From Enterococcus crotali (GTDB lineage: Bacteria; Bacillota; Bacilli; Lactobacillales; Enterococcaceae), in contig NZ_AYPQ01000002.1 of assembly GCF_000633635.1 (NCBI RefSeq), positions 27,808-91,807 of the forward strand: a DNA stretch of 64,000 bases, read 5' to 3'. Below the pieces are notes generated by a model that did no database searches, was not told the DNA's origin, and worked only from the letters and a program-made list of their open reading frames with translations. The position numbers and the translations under genes are program-made. Below, in pieces: positions 46,060-56,214 of this stretch (its first letter is position 1; each line of letters starts with the position of its first letter).

Positions 46060-47161
46060 ATGGAAAATGCTGAAATCCGAACTATTTTAGATGAAATGAA
46101 TCAATCAATTACAAGCTTCAGGGGGTCTCTTTGACTTAGATCAGTTAGAAGAAGATATTGCGGAAGCTGAAAATCGAATGGCAGAGCCAGGTTTTTGGGA
46201 CAATTCAGAAACGGCACAGCAATTGATCAATGAAACCAATTCCTACAAAGAAAAATATCAACAATTTCACCAGTTTGCGGATGAGCTAGAAGAATTAGAA
46301 ATCATGAGTGAGATGCAACAAGAAGAATACGACTCAGATACGCAAGTAGAATTAGAAGAACGTCTACTTGCTTTAAAAGAAAAGTTAAGTATTTATGAAC
46401 TATCTTTATTGTTAAACGAGCCTTATGACAAAAATAATGTTATCATGGAACTTCATCCAGGAGCTGGTGGGACTGAATCACAAGATTGGGGCAGTATGTT
46501 GCTTCGAATGTATACACGCTGGGCTGAAAGTCACGGATTTCAAGTAGAGACTCTTGATTACCAATCAGGAGACGAGGCAGGCATTAAAAGTGTGACGCTT
46601 TTAATTAAAGGTTATAATGCCTATGGTTATTTAAAATCGGAAAAAGGTGTTCATCGTTTAGTACGGATATCACCATTTGATTCAGCAAAACGTCGGCATA
46701 CTTCTTTTTGTTCTGTTGATATCATGCCTGAATTGGATGAAAATGTTGAGATCGATATCAATACGGACGATTTAAAAGTCGACACCTACCGTGCTAGTGG
46801 AGCTGGTGGACAGCATATCAATAAAACAGAATCAGCTGTGCGGATCACGCATATCCCAACAGGGACCGTTGTTGCTAGTCAAGCACAGCGTTCTCAATTA
46901 AAAAACCGTGAACAAGCAATGGGCATGTTGAAAGCCAAACTTTACCAATTAGAAATGGATAAAAAGGCGCAAGAAGCCGCATCGTTACGTGGAGAGCAAT
47001 TGGAGATCGGTTGGGGTTCGCAAATTCGTTCATATGTTTTCCATCCCTATTCAATGGTCAAAGATCATCGTACCAATTATGAAACTGGAAATGTTCAAGC
47101 AGTAATGGACGGAGATTTAGATGGGTTTATCGATGCTTACTTAAAACAAAAATTAAATTGA
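46060..47161 (+). CDS. prfB: Peptide chain release factor 2 with programmed +1 frameshift
   Basis: ATG 46060 starts [20 protein letters not shown]. The frame then meets the autoregulatory site AGGGGG-TCT-CTT-TGA-C: an SD-like AGGGGG three nt before CTT, and an in-frame TGA. Shifting +1 gives [19 protein letters not shown] and the rest to 47161 (366 residues). The catalytic GGQ ([13 protein letters not shown]) and TGA/TAA-reading region are present. Low RF2 lets the ribosome shift and make more RF2. This break is genuine, unlike the others in the window. Confidence 0.97.
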
Positions 47162-47220
47162 TCAATTCACAGAAATGAAACAAAATTGTAAACTGTTGAA
47201 AGAGCCTTGAAACAAAGTCA

Positions 47221-47229
47221 TGTTATAAT
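47221..47229 (+). promoter_or_regulatory. Extended -10 promoter of ftsEX
   Basis: TGTTATAAT about 40 bp before ftsE; no good -35. Confidence 0.5.
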
Positions 47230-47268
47230 GATTGATAGTCTAGAAAACAGAGATGGAGAGAATACGCC

Positions 47269-47955
47269 ATGATTGAAATGAAAGATGTAATGAAGAAATA
47301 CTCGAATGGTACGACTGCTATCCGAAATATTTCAATAGAAATAAAGCAAGGTGAATTCGTTTATGTTGTTGGCCCTTCTGGAGCCGGAAAATCAACCTTT
47401 ATTAAATTGATGTACCGTGAAGAAAAAGCAACGAAAGGTCGTTTGAAAGTTGCGAGTCATGATCTAATGAAAATAAAAAATGCCGAAGTTCCTTATCTTA
47501 GAAGAGAAATCGGTATCGTCTTTCAGGATTATAAATTATTGACGAAAAAAACGGTTTATGAAAACGTTGCGTATGCGATGCAAGTTGTTGGACGTAAACC
47601 AAGAGATATCAAGAAAAGAGTTATGGAAGTGCTTGACCTAGTTGGTCTAAAACACAAAGTTCGTGTATTTCCAAGTGAATTATCCGGTGGTGAACAACAA
47701 CGTGTATCAATTGCACGCGCAATCGTAAATACACCAAAAGTTCTAATTGCCGATGAACCAACCGGGAACCTTGATCCAGAAAACTCATGGGAAATCATGA
47801 AGTTGTTAGATCGGATCAATGCACAAGGAACAACTGTCGTTATGGCGACACATAACAGCACGATTGTAAACACGATCCGTCATCGCGTAATCGCCATTGA
47901 AAATGGCCGAATTATTCGAGACCAAGCGGAAGGAGACTATGGCTACGATGATTAG
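47269..47955 (+). CDS. ftsE: Cell-division ABC ATPase FtsE
   Basis: 228 residues. Walker A GPSGAGKST, LSGGEQQRVSIARAI, Walker B VLIADEPTGNLDP, switch His ATHNS. It works with FtsX at the septum to activate a peptidoglycan hydrolase. It overlaps ftsX by 8 bp. Confidence 0.96.
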   Translation: MIEMKDVMKKYSNGTTAIRNISIEIKQGEFVYVVGPSGAGKSTFIKLMYREEKATKGRLKVASHDLMKIKNAEVPYLRREIGIVFQDYKLLTKKTVYENVAYAMQVVGRKPRDIKKRVMEVLDLVGLKHKVRVFPSELSGGEQQRVSIARAIVNTPKVLIADEPTGNLDPENSWEIMKLLDRINAQGTTVVMATHNSTIVNTIRHRVIAIENGRIIRDQAEGDYGYDD

Positions 47956-48832
47956 AACGTTCTTTTCTCACGTCCTAGAAAGTATCAAAAGTTTAAAACG
48001 TAATGGGTGGATGACGATCGCTTCTGCCAGTGCCGTTACGATTACTTTAGTCCTTGTTGGGATTTTTATGGCAGTAATTTTCAATGCAACAAAATTAGCA
48101 AAAGATATTGAAGAGAACGTAACCGTTTCGGTTTTCGTTGATATCGGTACAACACCCGACGAAATGCAAAAATTAGAAAAAGAACTAAATAAGATTAAAG
48201 ATGTAGAGACTATCTCTTACTCAAATAAAGACCAACAATTAAAGAAAATCCAAAAACAAATGGGTGAAGCGTGGAATTTATTTGAAGGAGATAGCAATCC
48301 ACTTTATGATGTCTATTTAGTAAGTGCTAAAGATCCAGCAGATACAAAGAAAATATCTGAAAAAGCAGCGAAACTTCCAAATGTGTTCAAAGCAGATTAT
48401 GGTGGTGTTTCTTCGGATAAGATCTTCAGTCTTGCCGGAAAAGTTAGAACATGGGGATTGGGTGCGGCTCTATTACTATTGTTTGTTGCAGTATTCCTGA
48501 TTTCTAATACGATTCGTATCACTATTCTTTCACGTCAAAGAGAAATCCAAATCATGCGTTTAGTTGGTGCTAAAAACGGATATATTCGTTGGCCGTTCTT
48601 TATAGAAGGTGCTTGGATCGGTTTATTAGGTTCGATCATTCCAATCTTATTATTAACTTTCGGGTATCAACAATTCTATAATATATTTAACCGTCAATTG
48701 TTACAATCGAATTATTCATTACTGAAACCAGAATCATTTGTTTGGCAGTTAGACTTATTAATGGTTGTGATTGGTATGACTATCGGATCTTTAGGTTCAA
48801 TTATATCAATGCGTCGTTTCTTAAAAATTTAA
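47948..48832 (+). CDS. ftsX: Cell-division permease-like protein FtsX
   Basis: ATG 47948 is preferred (AGGAG 12 nt upstream); ATG 47939 in frame is only 3 nt from it. 294 residues, N-terminus MIRTFFSHVLESIKSLKRNG; four helices and an outer loop with SNKDQQLKKIQKQMGEAW. LVGAKNGYIRWPFFIEGAWI is a conserved block. Confidence 0.95.
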   Translation: MIRTFFSHVLESIKSLKRNGWMTIASASAVTITLVLVGIFMAVIFNATKLAKDIEENVTVSVFVDIGTTPDEMQKLEKELNKIKDVETISYSNKDQQLKKIQKQMGEAWNLFEGDSNPLYDVYLVSAKDPADTKKISEKAAKLPNVFKADYGGVSSDKIFSLAGKVRTWGLGAALLLLFVAVFLISNTIRITILSRQREIQIMRLVGAKNGYIRWPFFIEGAWIGLLGSIIPILLLTFGYQQFYNIFNRQLLQSNYSLLKPESFVWQLDLLMVVIGMTIGSLGSIISMRRFLKI

Positions 48833-48839
48833 CAAACAT

Positions 48840-48865
48840 AAGCAGACATTTTTGTCTGCTTTTTC
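48840..48865 (+). terminator. Terminator of ftsEX
   Basis: AAGCAGACA / TGTCTGCTT with T5. Confidence 0.85.
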
Positions 48866-48932
48866 TTTACTTATTTTCATAAGTTCGATATGCTTTAATG
48901 GGGTTAAATGAGAGTATGGTAGGGGGGAATAA

Positions 48933-50381
48933 ATGAAATTTTTATATGATAATTTATTTGTTATTATTTTTATTGCTAATATGCTATTATCGCTAATCAT
49001 CGTTTTTAGGGAACGAAAACAAACGGCTCAGACATGGTCATGGTTACTGGTCCTGATGTTTATTCCAGTTTTAGGCTTTGTGCTGTATATATTTTTAGGT
49101 CGAGGAATTTCTAAAGATAAGATATTTGATATGAAAATGCAGGCAAAAATTGGAATGAATGCCGAAATAGAATCGGAAAAACAATCACTATTAAGGGGAC
49201 TTTTTCCGCATCCGCCAACAGGTGAAGTGGACCCTAAGCAACTAATATACATGCTGACTATTTTTGAAAGTTCATTATATACAACGAGTAATGACATTCG
49301 TTTATATACAGATGGAAGAGAGAAGTTTGACGGATTGATCGAAGACATTCGCAAAGCGGTTGATCATATTCATATGGAGTATTACATTTATCGTGGAGAT
49401 ACCTTAGGAAAAGAAATTCGGCAAGAGCTGATTGAAGCGGTAAAAAGAGGTGTAAAAGTCCGTTTACTGTTGGATGCTTGGGGTTCAACACAGGTAAATA
49501 TGAAATTTTTTGAAGAATTAAAGAAAAATGGTGGGGAAATTGCTTTTTTCTTCCCATTATTTGTTCCCTATTTAAATCCAAGAATCAACTATCGTAATCA
49601 TCGAAAAATAGTAGTGATCGATGGTGAAGTCGGTTACACGGGTGGTTTTAATGTTGGAAATGAATACTTAGGTGAAGTTGAAAAATTTGGATATTGGCGC
49701 GATAATCATCTACGGATTCATGGTGAAGCTGTTTACAGCTTACAAAATCGTTTTTTGATGGATTGGAATTCACAACATCGAAAAGAACTTAGCTATGACG
49801 CAGCGTATTTTCCACCAATTCACTCTGATGGGAAAAAAGCTGTTCAAGTTGTAACTAGTGGTCCTGATTCAGAACTTGAACAAATCAAGATGACCTATTT
49901 AAAAATGATTTCAATAGCGAAAAAAGAAATCTTGATTCAAACGCCCTATTATATACCAGATGCTTCGATTCATGAAGCATTAAAATTAGCCCTACTATCA
50001 GGCGTCAAAGTTCGAATGCAAATCCCTAATAAACCCGATCATATGTTGGTTTACTGGGCAACGTATTCATTTTCGGCTGAGTTATTGGAATATGGAGCGA
50101 TTATTGAGACATACGAACGGGGATTTATTCATGCGAAGACAATGATCATCGACGGAGGAATCGTTTCTGTTGGATCAGCGAATATCGATGTTCGTTCTTT
50201 CCGACTTGATTTTGAAGTCAACACGATTATTTATGATCAAGAATTTTCGAAAAAAGTCCGTGATGCTTTTTATGAAGATTCTAAAGTGTCCGAACTTTTG
50301 ACAGAAGAAAAATACCGCAATCGTGGTGTATTCATCAAATTAAAAGAAGGATTAGCCCGTTTGATTTCGCCATTACTATAA
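48933..50381 (+). CDS. cls: Cardiolipin synthase
   Basis: 482 residues; SD AGGGGGG. Two N-terminal helices (VIIFIANMLLSLIIVF and WLLVLMFIPVLGFVLYIFLG), then two phospholipase-D motifs, HRKIVVIDGEVGYTGGFNVG and HAKTMIIDGGIVSVGSANID. It joins two phosphatidylglycerols to give cardiolipin. In enterococci, Cls and the LiaFSR system encoded elsewhere both bear on daptomycin response. Own terminator at 50388-50426. Confidence 0.94.
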   Translation: MKFLYDNLFVIIFIANMLLSLIIVFRERKQTAQTWSWLLVLMFIPVLGFVLYIFLGRGISKDKIFDMKMQAKIGMNAEIESEKQSLLRGLFPHPPTGEVDPKQLIYMLTIFESSLYTTSNDIRLYTDGREKFDGLIEDIRKAVDHIHMEYYIYRGDTLGKEIRQELIEAVKRGVKVRLLLDAWGSTQVNMKFFEELKKNGGEIAFFFPLFVPYLNPRINYRNHRKIVVIDGEVGYTGGFNVGNEYLGEVEKFGYWRDNHLRIHGEAVYSLQNRFLMDWNSQHRKELSYDAAYFPPIHSDGKKAVQVVTSGPDSELEQIKMTYLKMISIAKKEILIQTPYYIPDASIHEALKLALLSGVKVRMQIPNKPDHMLVYWATYSFSAELLEYGAIIETYERGFIHAKTMIIDGGIVSVGSANIDVRSFRLDFEVNTIIYDQEFSKKVRDAFYEDSKVSELLTEEKYRNRGVFIKLKEGLARLISPLL

Positions 50382-50387
50382 ACAAAT

Positions 50388-50426
50388 GTAAAAAGTGCAG
50401 CTTGTGTGATCAGCTGTGCTTTTTAC
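50388..50426 (+). terminator. Terminator of cls
   Basis: GTAAAAAGTGCAGCT / AGCTGTGCTTTTTAC. Confidence 0.82.
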
Positions 50427-50546
50427 TTTCCCTTTTTTGTTATTTTATTCTAAAAAATTGCTAATGTCGACAACTTATAATTCTCAAGGGAAACAGTTAA
50501 TGTTAAAATGAATTGATTGAATTGAGTTTGGAGGATTATCAGATAA

Positions 50547-51401
50547 ATGAAAAAGAAAATGCTATTATTTTTTAGTCTAATTGGAATACTAACTTTATCA
50601 GGCTGTGCTAAGTGGATCGATCGAGGTGAATCGATTACAGCAGTCGGCTCATCAGCACTACAACCCCTAGTTGAAACAGCGGCAGAGGAATTTCAAAGTC
50701 AAAACCCAGGACGTTTTGTCAATGTCCAAGGAGGCGGAAGCGGTACGGGATTGAGCCAAGTTCAGTCTGGCGCAGTAGACATTGGAAATTCAGATTTATT
50801 CGCTGAAGAAAAAAAGGGGATCGATGCAGCTAAACTAACAGATCATAAGGTTGCTGTAGTTGGAATCACACCAATCGTCAACAAAAATGTTGGGGTATCA
50901 GATATTTCATTAGAAAACCTTAGAAAAATCTTTCTAGGTGAAATAACCAACTGGAAAGAAATCGGTGGAAAAGATATTCCTATCGTCATGCTAAATCGTG
51001 CCGCAGGAAGTGGTACACGTGTGACTTTCGAACGTTGGGTATTAGATGGTAAAACAGCGATCCAAGCCCAAGAACAAGATTCAAGTGGAATGGTACGTTC
51101 GATTGTGGCTGATACGCCAGGAGCAATCAGTTATACTGCTTTTTCTTATGTTAATGATGAAGTCAATACGTTAAGCATTGATGGTGTAAAACCAACTGAC
51201 GACAATGTTATAACCAATAAATGGACAATTTGGTCCTATGAACATATGTATACATTAGGAAAACCAAAGCAATTGACTGATGAATTCTTGGAATTTATGC
51301 TATCAGATGATGTACAAGAAAAAATTATTGCTCAATTAGGCTATATCCCTGTATCTAAAATGAAAGTAGAACGGGATTGGCAAGGAAATCTTGTTAAATA
51401 A
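50547..51401 (+). CDS. pstS: Phosphate ABC transporter substrate-binding lipoprotein PstS
   Basis: 284 residues. Signal peptide with lipobox LSGC (Cys20). Phosphate-binding motifs [33 protein letters not shown] and AAGSGTR, as in short Firmicute PstS proteins. It starts the pst cluster; an unusual 470-bp gap separates it from pstC. Confidence 0.94.
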   Translation: MKKKMLLFFSLIGILTLSGCAKWIDRGESITAVGSSALQPLVETAAEEFQSQNPGRFVNVQGGGSGTGLSQVQSGAVDIGNSDLFAEEKKGIDAAKLTDHKVAVVGITPIVNKNVGVSDISLENLRKIFLGEITNWKEIGGKDIPIVMLNRAAGSGTRVTFERWVLDGKTAIQAQEQDSSGMVRSIVADTPGAISYTAFSYVNDEVNTLSIDGVKPTDDNVITNKWTIWSYEHMYTLGKPKQLTDEFLEFMLSDDVQEKIIAQLGYIPVSKMKVERDWQGNLVK

Positions 51402-51407
51402 TCGACC

Positions 51408-51444
51408 TTTACACAAAATTTACAAACTTAACATAAGATTTACA
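51408..51444 (+). promoter_or_regulatory. PhoP-box-like tandem repeats between pstS and pstC
   Basis: TTTACA at 51408, 51419 and 51439, with TTAACA at 51428: near 11-bp phasing, as in PhoP/PhoB boxes (TTnACA half-sites). The site would allow a phosphate-controlled promoter for pstCAB-phoU apart from pstS. Confidence 0.5.
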
Positions 51445-51528
51445 TGTTATTAAACACAAATTGATGTTCAAAAGTTACACTGAATTTATTATGGGAATTG
51501 CTGAGAATCTGGATGTTTTTTGGAAGTT

Positions 51529-51861
51529 AAAAAGTGAATGAGACAAAAAACATCTCAGTCAACTTTTCCTATTTTCCAGTCAAGACTGGACGAGCCTGTT
51601 CAGCTTTTAATGTTGTCTAGCTTCTCAGGCTAGCCTTTCGGAAAAAAGATAAAAAGTGAATGTGACAAAAAGCGTCACAGTCAATTTTTTCTATTTTTCT
51701 GTCAAGGCTGAACGAGCCTGTTCAGCTTTTAATGTTGTCTAGCTTCTCAGGCTAGCCTTTCGGAAAAAAGATAAAAAGTGAATGTGACAAAAAGCGTCAC
51801 AGTCAATTTTTCCTATTTTTCTGTCAAGACTGAACGAGCCTGTTCAGCTTTTAATTTAAGG
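51529..51861 (+). repeat. 122-bp tandem structured repeat, 2.7 copies
   Basis: Copies start with AAAAAGTGAATG at 51529, 51651 and 51773 (period exactly 122); the last is cut short by the pstC SD. Each has a small hairpin (TGTGAC/GTCACA in copies 2 and 3, TGAGA/TCTCA in copy 1), a TTTTTCCTATTTTTC segment able to pair with the preceding GGAAAAAAGATAAAAA, a hairpin CTGAAC-6-GTTCAG before GCTTTTAA, and CTAGC/GCTAG. The leader of livJ has the same parts. No ORF fits it. Confidence 0.88.
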
Positions 51862-51871
51862 AGGAATTTTC

Positions 51872-52792
51872 TTGGAAGATGTGCAGAAGAAATTGTTAAC
51901 AAAATCAAAGCGCGCCAGAATGGAACAGCGCGGGAAATTTATTAGTTTTCTATGTATCGCTTTGATTGTTTTGGTAGTTTTATCGATCTTTTATTTTGTT
52001 GCAAGCAAAGGGTTAGCGACCTTTTTTACAAATAAAATCAAAGTATCTGATTTTTTATTCGGTACAAATTGGAATCCAAGTGAAACTGGAACAGACGGTA
52101 AGCCAATGGTAGGGGCTTTACCGATGATTGCCGGTTCCTTTATTGTAACGTTTTTGTCGGCGATTATTGCCACTCCTTTTGCGATTGGTGCCGCTGTGTT
52201 CATGACAGAAATTTCACCTAAAAAAGGGTCAAAAGTCTTACAACCAGTTATTGAACTGCTAGTTGGTATTCCTTCTGTTGTTTACGGTTTTATTGGATTA
52301 TCAGTAATTGTTCCTTTTATTCGTTCGATTTTTGGTGGTACAGGTTTTGGGATTTTAGCTGGAACTTTTGTGCTATTTGTTATGATATTGCCAACGGTTA
52401 CTACAATGACGGTGGATGCTTTAAAATCAGTGCCGCGTCATTATCGTGAAGCCTCTTTAGCTTTAGGAGCTACACGCTGGCAAACGATTTATAAAGTAGT
52501 CTTACGAGCAGCAGTTCCTGGTATTTTGACAGCTGTTGTTTTTGGGATGGCACGTGCCTTCGGTGAAGCTTTAGCAATTCAAATGGTTATCGGAAATGCC
52601 GCAATCATGCCGTCTAGTTTAACTACTCCAGCATCAACTTTAACAAGTATTTTAACGATGGGAATCGGAAATACGATTATGGGAACAGTAGAAAACAATG
52701 TGCTTTGGTCACTTGCGTTGATCTTACTGTTGATGTCATTATTCTTTAATATCATTATTCGGATCATCGGTAAGAAAGGGGCCTTGAAATAA
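51872..52792 (+). CDS. pstC: Phosphate ABC transporter permease PstC
   Basis: TTG 51872 with SD AAGGAGG, 7 nt away. 306 residues, six helices; IIATPFAIGAAVFMTEISPK, ELLVGIPSVVYGFIGLSVIV and the ATPase loop YREASLALGATRWQTIYKVV are family marks. Overlaps pstA (TAATG). Confidence 0.94.
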   Translation: MEDVQKKLLTKSKRARMEQRGKFISFLCIALIVLVVLSIFYFVASKGLATFFTNKIKVSDFLFGTNWNPSETGTDGKPMVGALPMIAGSFIVTFLSAIIATPFAIGAAVFMTEISPKKGSKVLQPVIELLVGIPSVVYGFIGLSVIVPFIRSIFGGTGFGILAGTFVLFVMILPTVTTMTVDALKSVPRHYREASLALGATRWQTIYKVVLRAAVPGILTAVVFGMARAFGEALAIQMVIGNAAIMPSSLTTPASTLTSILTMGIGNTIMGTVENNVLWSLALILLLMSLFFNIIIRIIGKKGALK

Positions 52793-53676
52793 TGAATGCA
52801 AAAAAAGCAGATAAAATTGCAACAGGTATTTTGTACGCTATTTCAGGTGTGATTGTTTTGATCTTGGCAGCTTTGCTACTTTATATTCTGGTTCGTGGAA
52901 TTCCCCATATTTCTTGGGACTTCTTAACAAAACCATCTAAAGCATATCAAGCAGGCGGCGGCATCGGAATTCAATTATTCAACTCGCTATACTTATTACT
53001 AATTACAATGTTAATCAGTTTTCCAATTTCGCTAGGTGCGGGTATTTATTTATCTGAATATGCAAAGAAAAATTGGGTGACTGATGTGATTCGTACATCA
53101 ATCGAAATTTTAAGCTCACTTCCTTCAGTCGTTGTTGGTTTGTTTGGTTTCTTGATCTTTGTTGTACAGATCGGGTATGGTTTTTCGATTATTTCAGGTG
53201 CGTTGGCATTAACATTTTTCAACTTACCATTGCTGACGAGAAATGTCGAAGAATCATTAAAAGCTGTTCATTACACACAAAGAGAAGCAGGTCTATCACT
53301 TGGTTTGTCTCGTTGGGAGACGGTTATGAAAGTTGTTGTACCAGAAGCGTTACCTGGTATTTTAACTGGAGTGATTCTAAGTTCTGGAAGAATTTTCGGA
53401 GAAGCCGCTGCGTTGATCTATACAGCTGGACAAAGTGCACCAGCACTTGATTTTAGCAACTGGAATCCACTAAGTGTTTCAAGTCCAATCAGTATTTTCC
53501 GTCAAGCTGAAACCTTGGCAGTTCATATTTGGAAAATCAATACAGAAGGCACGATGCCGGATGGGGCAGCTGTTTCTGCAGGTGCTTCGGCTGTTCTGAT
53601 TTTAGTCGTGTTACTCTTTAATTTTGGCGCACGCTTTATTGGAAACAGACTATACAAGAGAATGACATCAGCCTAA
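52792..53676 (+). CDS. pstA: Phosphate ABC transporter permease PstA
   Basis: 294 residues, six helices; [40 protein letters not shown] and [20 protein letters not shown]. Partner of PstC. Confidence 0.94.
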   Translation: MNAKKADKIATGILYAISGVIVLILAALLLYILVRGIPHISWDFLTKPSKAYQAGGGIGIQLFNSLYLLLITMLISFPISLGAGIYLSEYAKKNWVTDVIRTSIEILSSLPSVVVGLFGFLIFVVQIGYGFSIISGALALTFFNLPLLTRNVEESLKAVHYTQREAGLSLGLSRWETVMKVVVPEALPGILTGVILSSGRIFGEAAALIYTAGQSAPALDFSNWNPLSVSSPISIFRQAETLAVHIWKINTEGTMPDGAAVSAGASAVLILVVLLFNFGARFIGNRLYKRMTSA

Positions 53677-53692
53677 TGTTAGGGGAATCAGA

Positions 53693-54493
53693 ATGAAAGA
53701 ATATAATTTAAATGATACCAATATTATTAAATTACCAGAGCCAATCGCTTTACATACCGATGATCTACATGTTTGGTATGGAGACAATGAAGCAATCAAA
53801 GGTGTTGATTTAGAATTTGAAAAAAATAAAATCACGGCCTTGATCGGTCCTTCTGGTTGTGGTAAATCGACGTATTTACGTTCATTGAACCGTATGAATG
53901 ATGGAATCGCCAACACCAAAGTGACTGGAAATATCATGTATAAAGGTGTGAACGTCAATACCAAAGAAGTTGATGTTTATGAAATGCGTAAACGAATCGG
54001 CATGGTATTTCAGCGCCCGAATCCGTTTAGTAAATCAATCTATGAAAACATTACCTTCGCCTTAAAACAACATGGTGAAAAAGACAAGAAAAAACTCGAT
54101 GAAATTGTTGAAACGAGCTTAAAACAAGCTGCACTTTGGGATCAAGTTAAAGATAATCTAGGTAAAAGTGCGTTAGCTTTATCAGGTGGGCAGCAACAGC
54201 GCCTATGTATTGCTAGAGCTATCGCTATGAAGCCGGATATTCTTTTGTTGGATGAGCCGGCAAGTGCGTTAGATCCGATCTCAACAGGGAAAGTCGAAGA
54301 AACATTAGTCAATTTGAAAGATGATTATACAATCATTATTGTTACACATAATATGCAACAAGCTGCCCGTATCAGTGATTACACTGCCTTTTTCTACTTA
54401 GGAAAAGTAATTGAGTACGATGAAACAAGAAAAATCTTTACACGACCAAAAATTCAAGCGACAGAAGATTATGTTTCTGGACATTTTGGTTAG
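53693..54493 (+). CDS. pstB: Phosphate ABC transporter ATPase PstB (first copy)
   Basis: 266 residues. Walker [10 protein letters not shown] followed by [25 protein letters not shown], Walker [13 protein letters not shown]. The N-terminal extension ([20 protein letters not shown]) is longer than in the second copy. Two adjacent PstB paralogues are normal in Lactobacillales. Confidence 0.93.
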   Translation: MKEYNLNDTNIIKLPEPIALHTDDLHVWYGDNEAIKGVDLEFEKNKITALIGPSGCGKSTYLRSLNRMNDGIANTKVTGNIMYKGVNVNTKEVDVYEMRKRIGMVFQRPNPFSKSIYENITFALKQHGEKDKKKLDEIVETSLKQAALWDQVKDNLGKSALALSGGQQQRLCIARAIAMKPDILLLDEPASALDPISTGKVEETLVNLKDDYTIIIVTHNMQQAARISDYTAFFYLGKVIEYDETRKIFTRPKIQATEDYVSGHFG

Positions 54494-54503
54494 GAGGAGA
54501 AAG

Positions 54504-55262
54504 ATGACAAAAGAGATTATTTCATCAAAAGATTTGCATTTATATTATGGTAAAAAAGAAGCCTTAAAAGGTATCGATCTAAGTATCAACCAAGGAGAGA
54601 TCACTGCAATGATCGGTCCTTCTGGTTGTGGTAAATCAACTTATCTACGTTCGCTGAATCGAATGAATGATTTGATTCCGGGTGTGACGATCACAGGAAG
54701 TGTAGTTTACAAAGGCAAAGATATCTATGGGCCAAAAACAGATATCGTAGATTTACGTAAAGAAATCGGTATGGTATTTCAACAGCCCAACCCGTTTCCT
54801 TTTTCTATTTATGAAAATGTAATCTATGGGTTGCGTTTAAAAGGTGAAAAGGACAAACAAGTGCTGGACCAAGCTGTGGAAAATAGTTTAAAAGCAGCTT
54901 CTGTTTGGGAAGACGTGAAAGATAAACTGCATAAAAGCGCCTTATCTTTATCAGGTGGACAACAACAACGTGTTTGTATTGCTCGCGTTTTAGCTGTTGA
55001 TCCTGAAATTATTTTATTAGATGAACCAACGAGTGCGCTAGATCCTGTTTCAAGTGGTAAAATCGAAAATATGCTTTTAACACTGAAAGAAAAATATACA
55101 ATGATTATGGTGACGCATAATATGTCTCAAGCCTCACGAATTTCTGATAAAACTGCTTTCTTTTTACAAGGAGAATTGATAGAATTTAACGATACGAAAA
55201 AAATATTCTTGAATCCCAAAGAAAAACAAACAGAAGATTATATTTCTGGAAAATTTGGATAA
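54504..55262 (+). CDS. pstB: Phosphate ABC transporter ATPase PstB (second copy)
   Basis: ATG 54504 after SD AGGAGGAG; 252 residues. Same motifs as the first copy ([37 protein letters not shown]). The two differ enough to be an old duplication. Confidence 0.93.
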   Translation: MTKEIISSKDLHLYYGKKEALKGIDLSINQGEITAMIGPSGCGKSTYLRSLNRMNDLIPGVTITGSVVYKGKDIYGPKTDIVDLRKEIGMVFQQPNPFPFSIYENVIYGLRLKGEKDKQVLDQAVENSLKAASVWEDVKDKLHKSALSLSGGQQQRVCIARVLAVDPEIILLDEPTSALDPVSSGKIENMLLTLKEKYTMIMVTHNMSQASRISDKTAFFLQGELIEFNDTKKIFLNPKEKQTEDYISGKFG

Positions 55263-55279
55263 AAAAAGGAGGAACACAG

Positions 55280-55951
55280 ATGTTGCGTAGCCAATTTGAA
55301 GAAGAATTACTGAATTTGCACAATCAATTTTATGAAATGGGTATGATGGTGAGTAATGTGGTACATAAGTCTGTACGTGCTTATATCAACCATGATAAAA
55401 AAATTGCCAATGAAGTCATTGATTATGATGTAGAAATCAATGATATGGAAGTAAAACTAGAAAAGAAAAGTTTTGAAATGATTGCCTTACAACAACCGGT
55501 GACAACAGATCTTAGAATGATCATTACAGTCATGAAAGCAAGCTCAGACTTAGAACGAATGGCGGATCACGCCGTATCAATCGCTAAATCAACAATTCGC
55601 TTGAAAGGTGAGACCAGAATTCCTGAGATTGAAAAAGAAATTTCAGATATGTCTGACTATGTGAAGAAAATGGTTGATAATGTCTTGATTGCTTATGTGA
55701 AAACTGATCAAAAAGATGCACGTATGATTGCTAAAATGGATGCTCGTGTGAATGAGTATTTTGACAGCATCTACAGTCATTCGATCAAAGCGATGCAGGC
55801 AAATCCGGAAACGGTTGTCAGTGGAACCGATTATCTGCATGTTGCTACGTATTTAGAACGTATCGGTGATTATGTGACAAATATCTGTGAGTGGATTGTC
55901 TACTTGGCAACAGGGAAAATCACAGAGTTGAATAGCAATCACGATGAGTAA
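55280..55951 (+). CDS. phoU: Phosphate transport regulator PhoU
   Basis: 223 residues, two PhoU three-helix repeats with the metal motif ExxxD in each (MKASSDLERMADHAV and VATYLERIGDYVTNI). It restrains Pst uptake and the Pho two-component system. Last gene of the operon. Confidence 0.94.
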   Translation: MLRSQFEEELLNLHNQFYEMGMMVSNVVHKSVRAYINHDKKIANEVIDYDVEINDMEVKLEKKSFEMIALQQPVTTDLRMIITVMKASSDLERMADHAVSIAKSTIRLKGETRIPEIEKEISDMSDYVKKMVDNVLIAYVKTDQKDARMIAKMDARVNEYFDSIYSHSIKAMQANPETVVSGTDYLHVATYLERIGDYVTNICEWIVYLATGKITELNSNHDE

Positions 55952-56003
55952 TGAATAACCTAGAATCAATTACGATGAGGGTGAGACAAACTTTTACGCC
56001 CAT

Positions 56004-56067
56004 CGTTTATTCGGATTCCTTAAGTGTAGGATATAACTCCGCGAGTTATATCCTACACTTATTTTTT
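56004..56067 (+). repeat. Dispersed repeat copy D with terminator (after phoU)
   Basis: Core CGTTTATTCGGATTCC at 56004, shared with 35919, then a perfect 18-bp stem (AAGTGTAGGATATAACTC and complement) with T6. GGGTGAGACAA precedes it, as in the livJ terminator. Confidence 0.8.
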
Positions 56068-56130
56068 CTGTCTAAAAATATTAGTGACTAAAATGTAAAA
56101 AATAATTATGAACATAATTTCAATAACCTG

Positions 56131-56184
56131 TTTACATTTGTTCTGTGCTCGTGTATTATACACTTATATTGGAAAGCGCTAACC
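56131..56184 (+). promoter_or_regulatory. Promoter and cre-like site of the organophosphate transporter
   Basis: TTTACA (56131), 17 bp, TATTAT (56154), then GGAAAGCGCTAACC (56171-56184), close to the CcpA cre consensus and placed just after the start point. This predicts glucose repression. Confidence 0.6.
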
Positions 56185-56214
56185 ATTATAATTAAAATTT
56201 TGGGGTGAGTGAAT

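Noticed and set aside
51529-51861. CRISPR array
   Set aside because: Tandem units are contiguous 122-mers with no spacers and no cas genes in the window.
51529-51861. T-box or known amino-acid riboswitch in the livJ/pst leaders
   Set aside because: No T-box core sequence or specifier arrangement seen, and the same element in phosphate and amino-acid operons does not fit one ligand.
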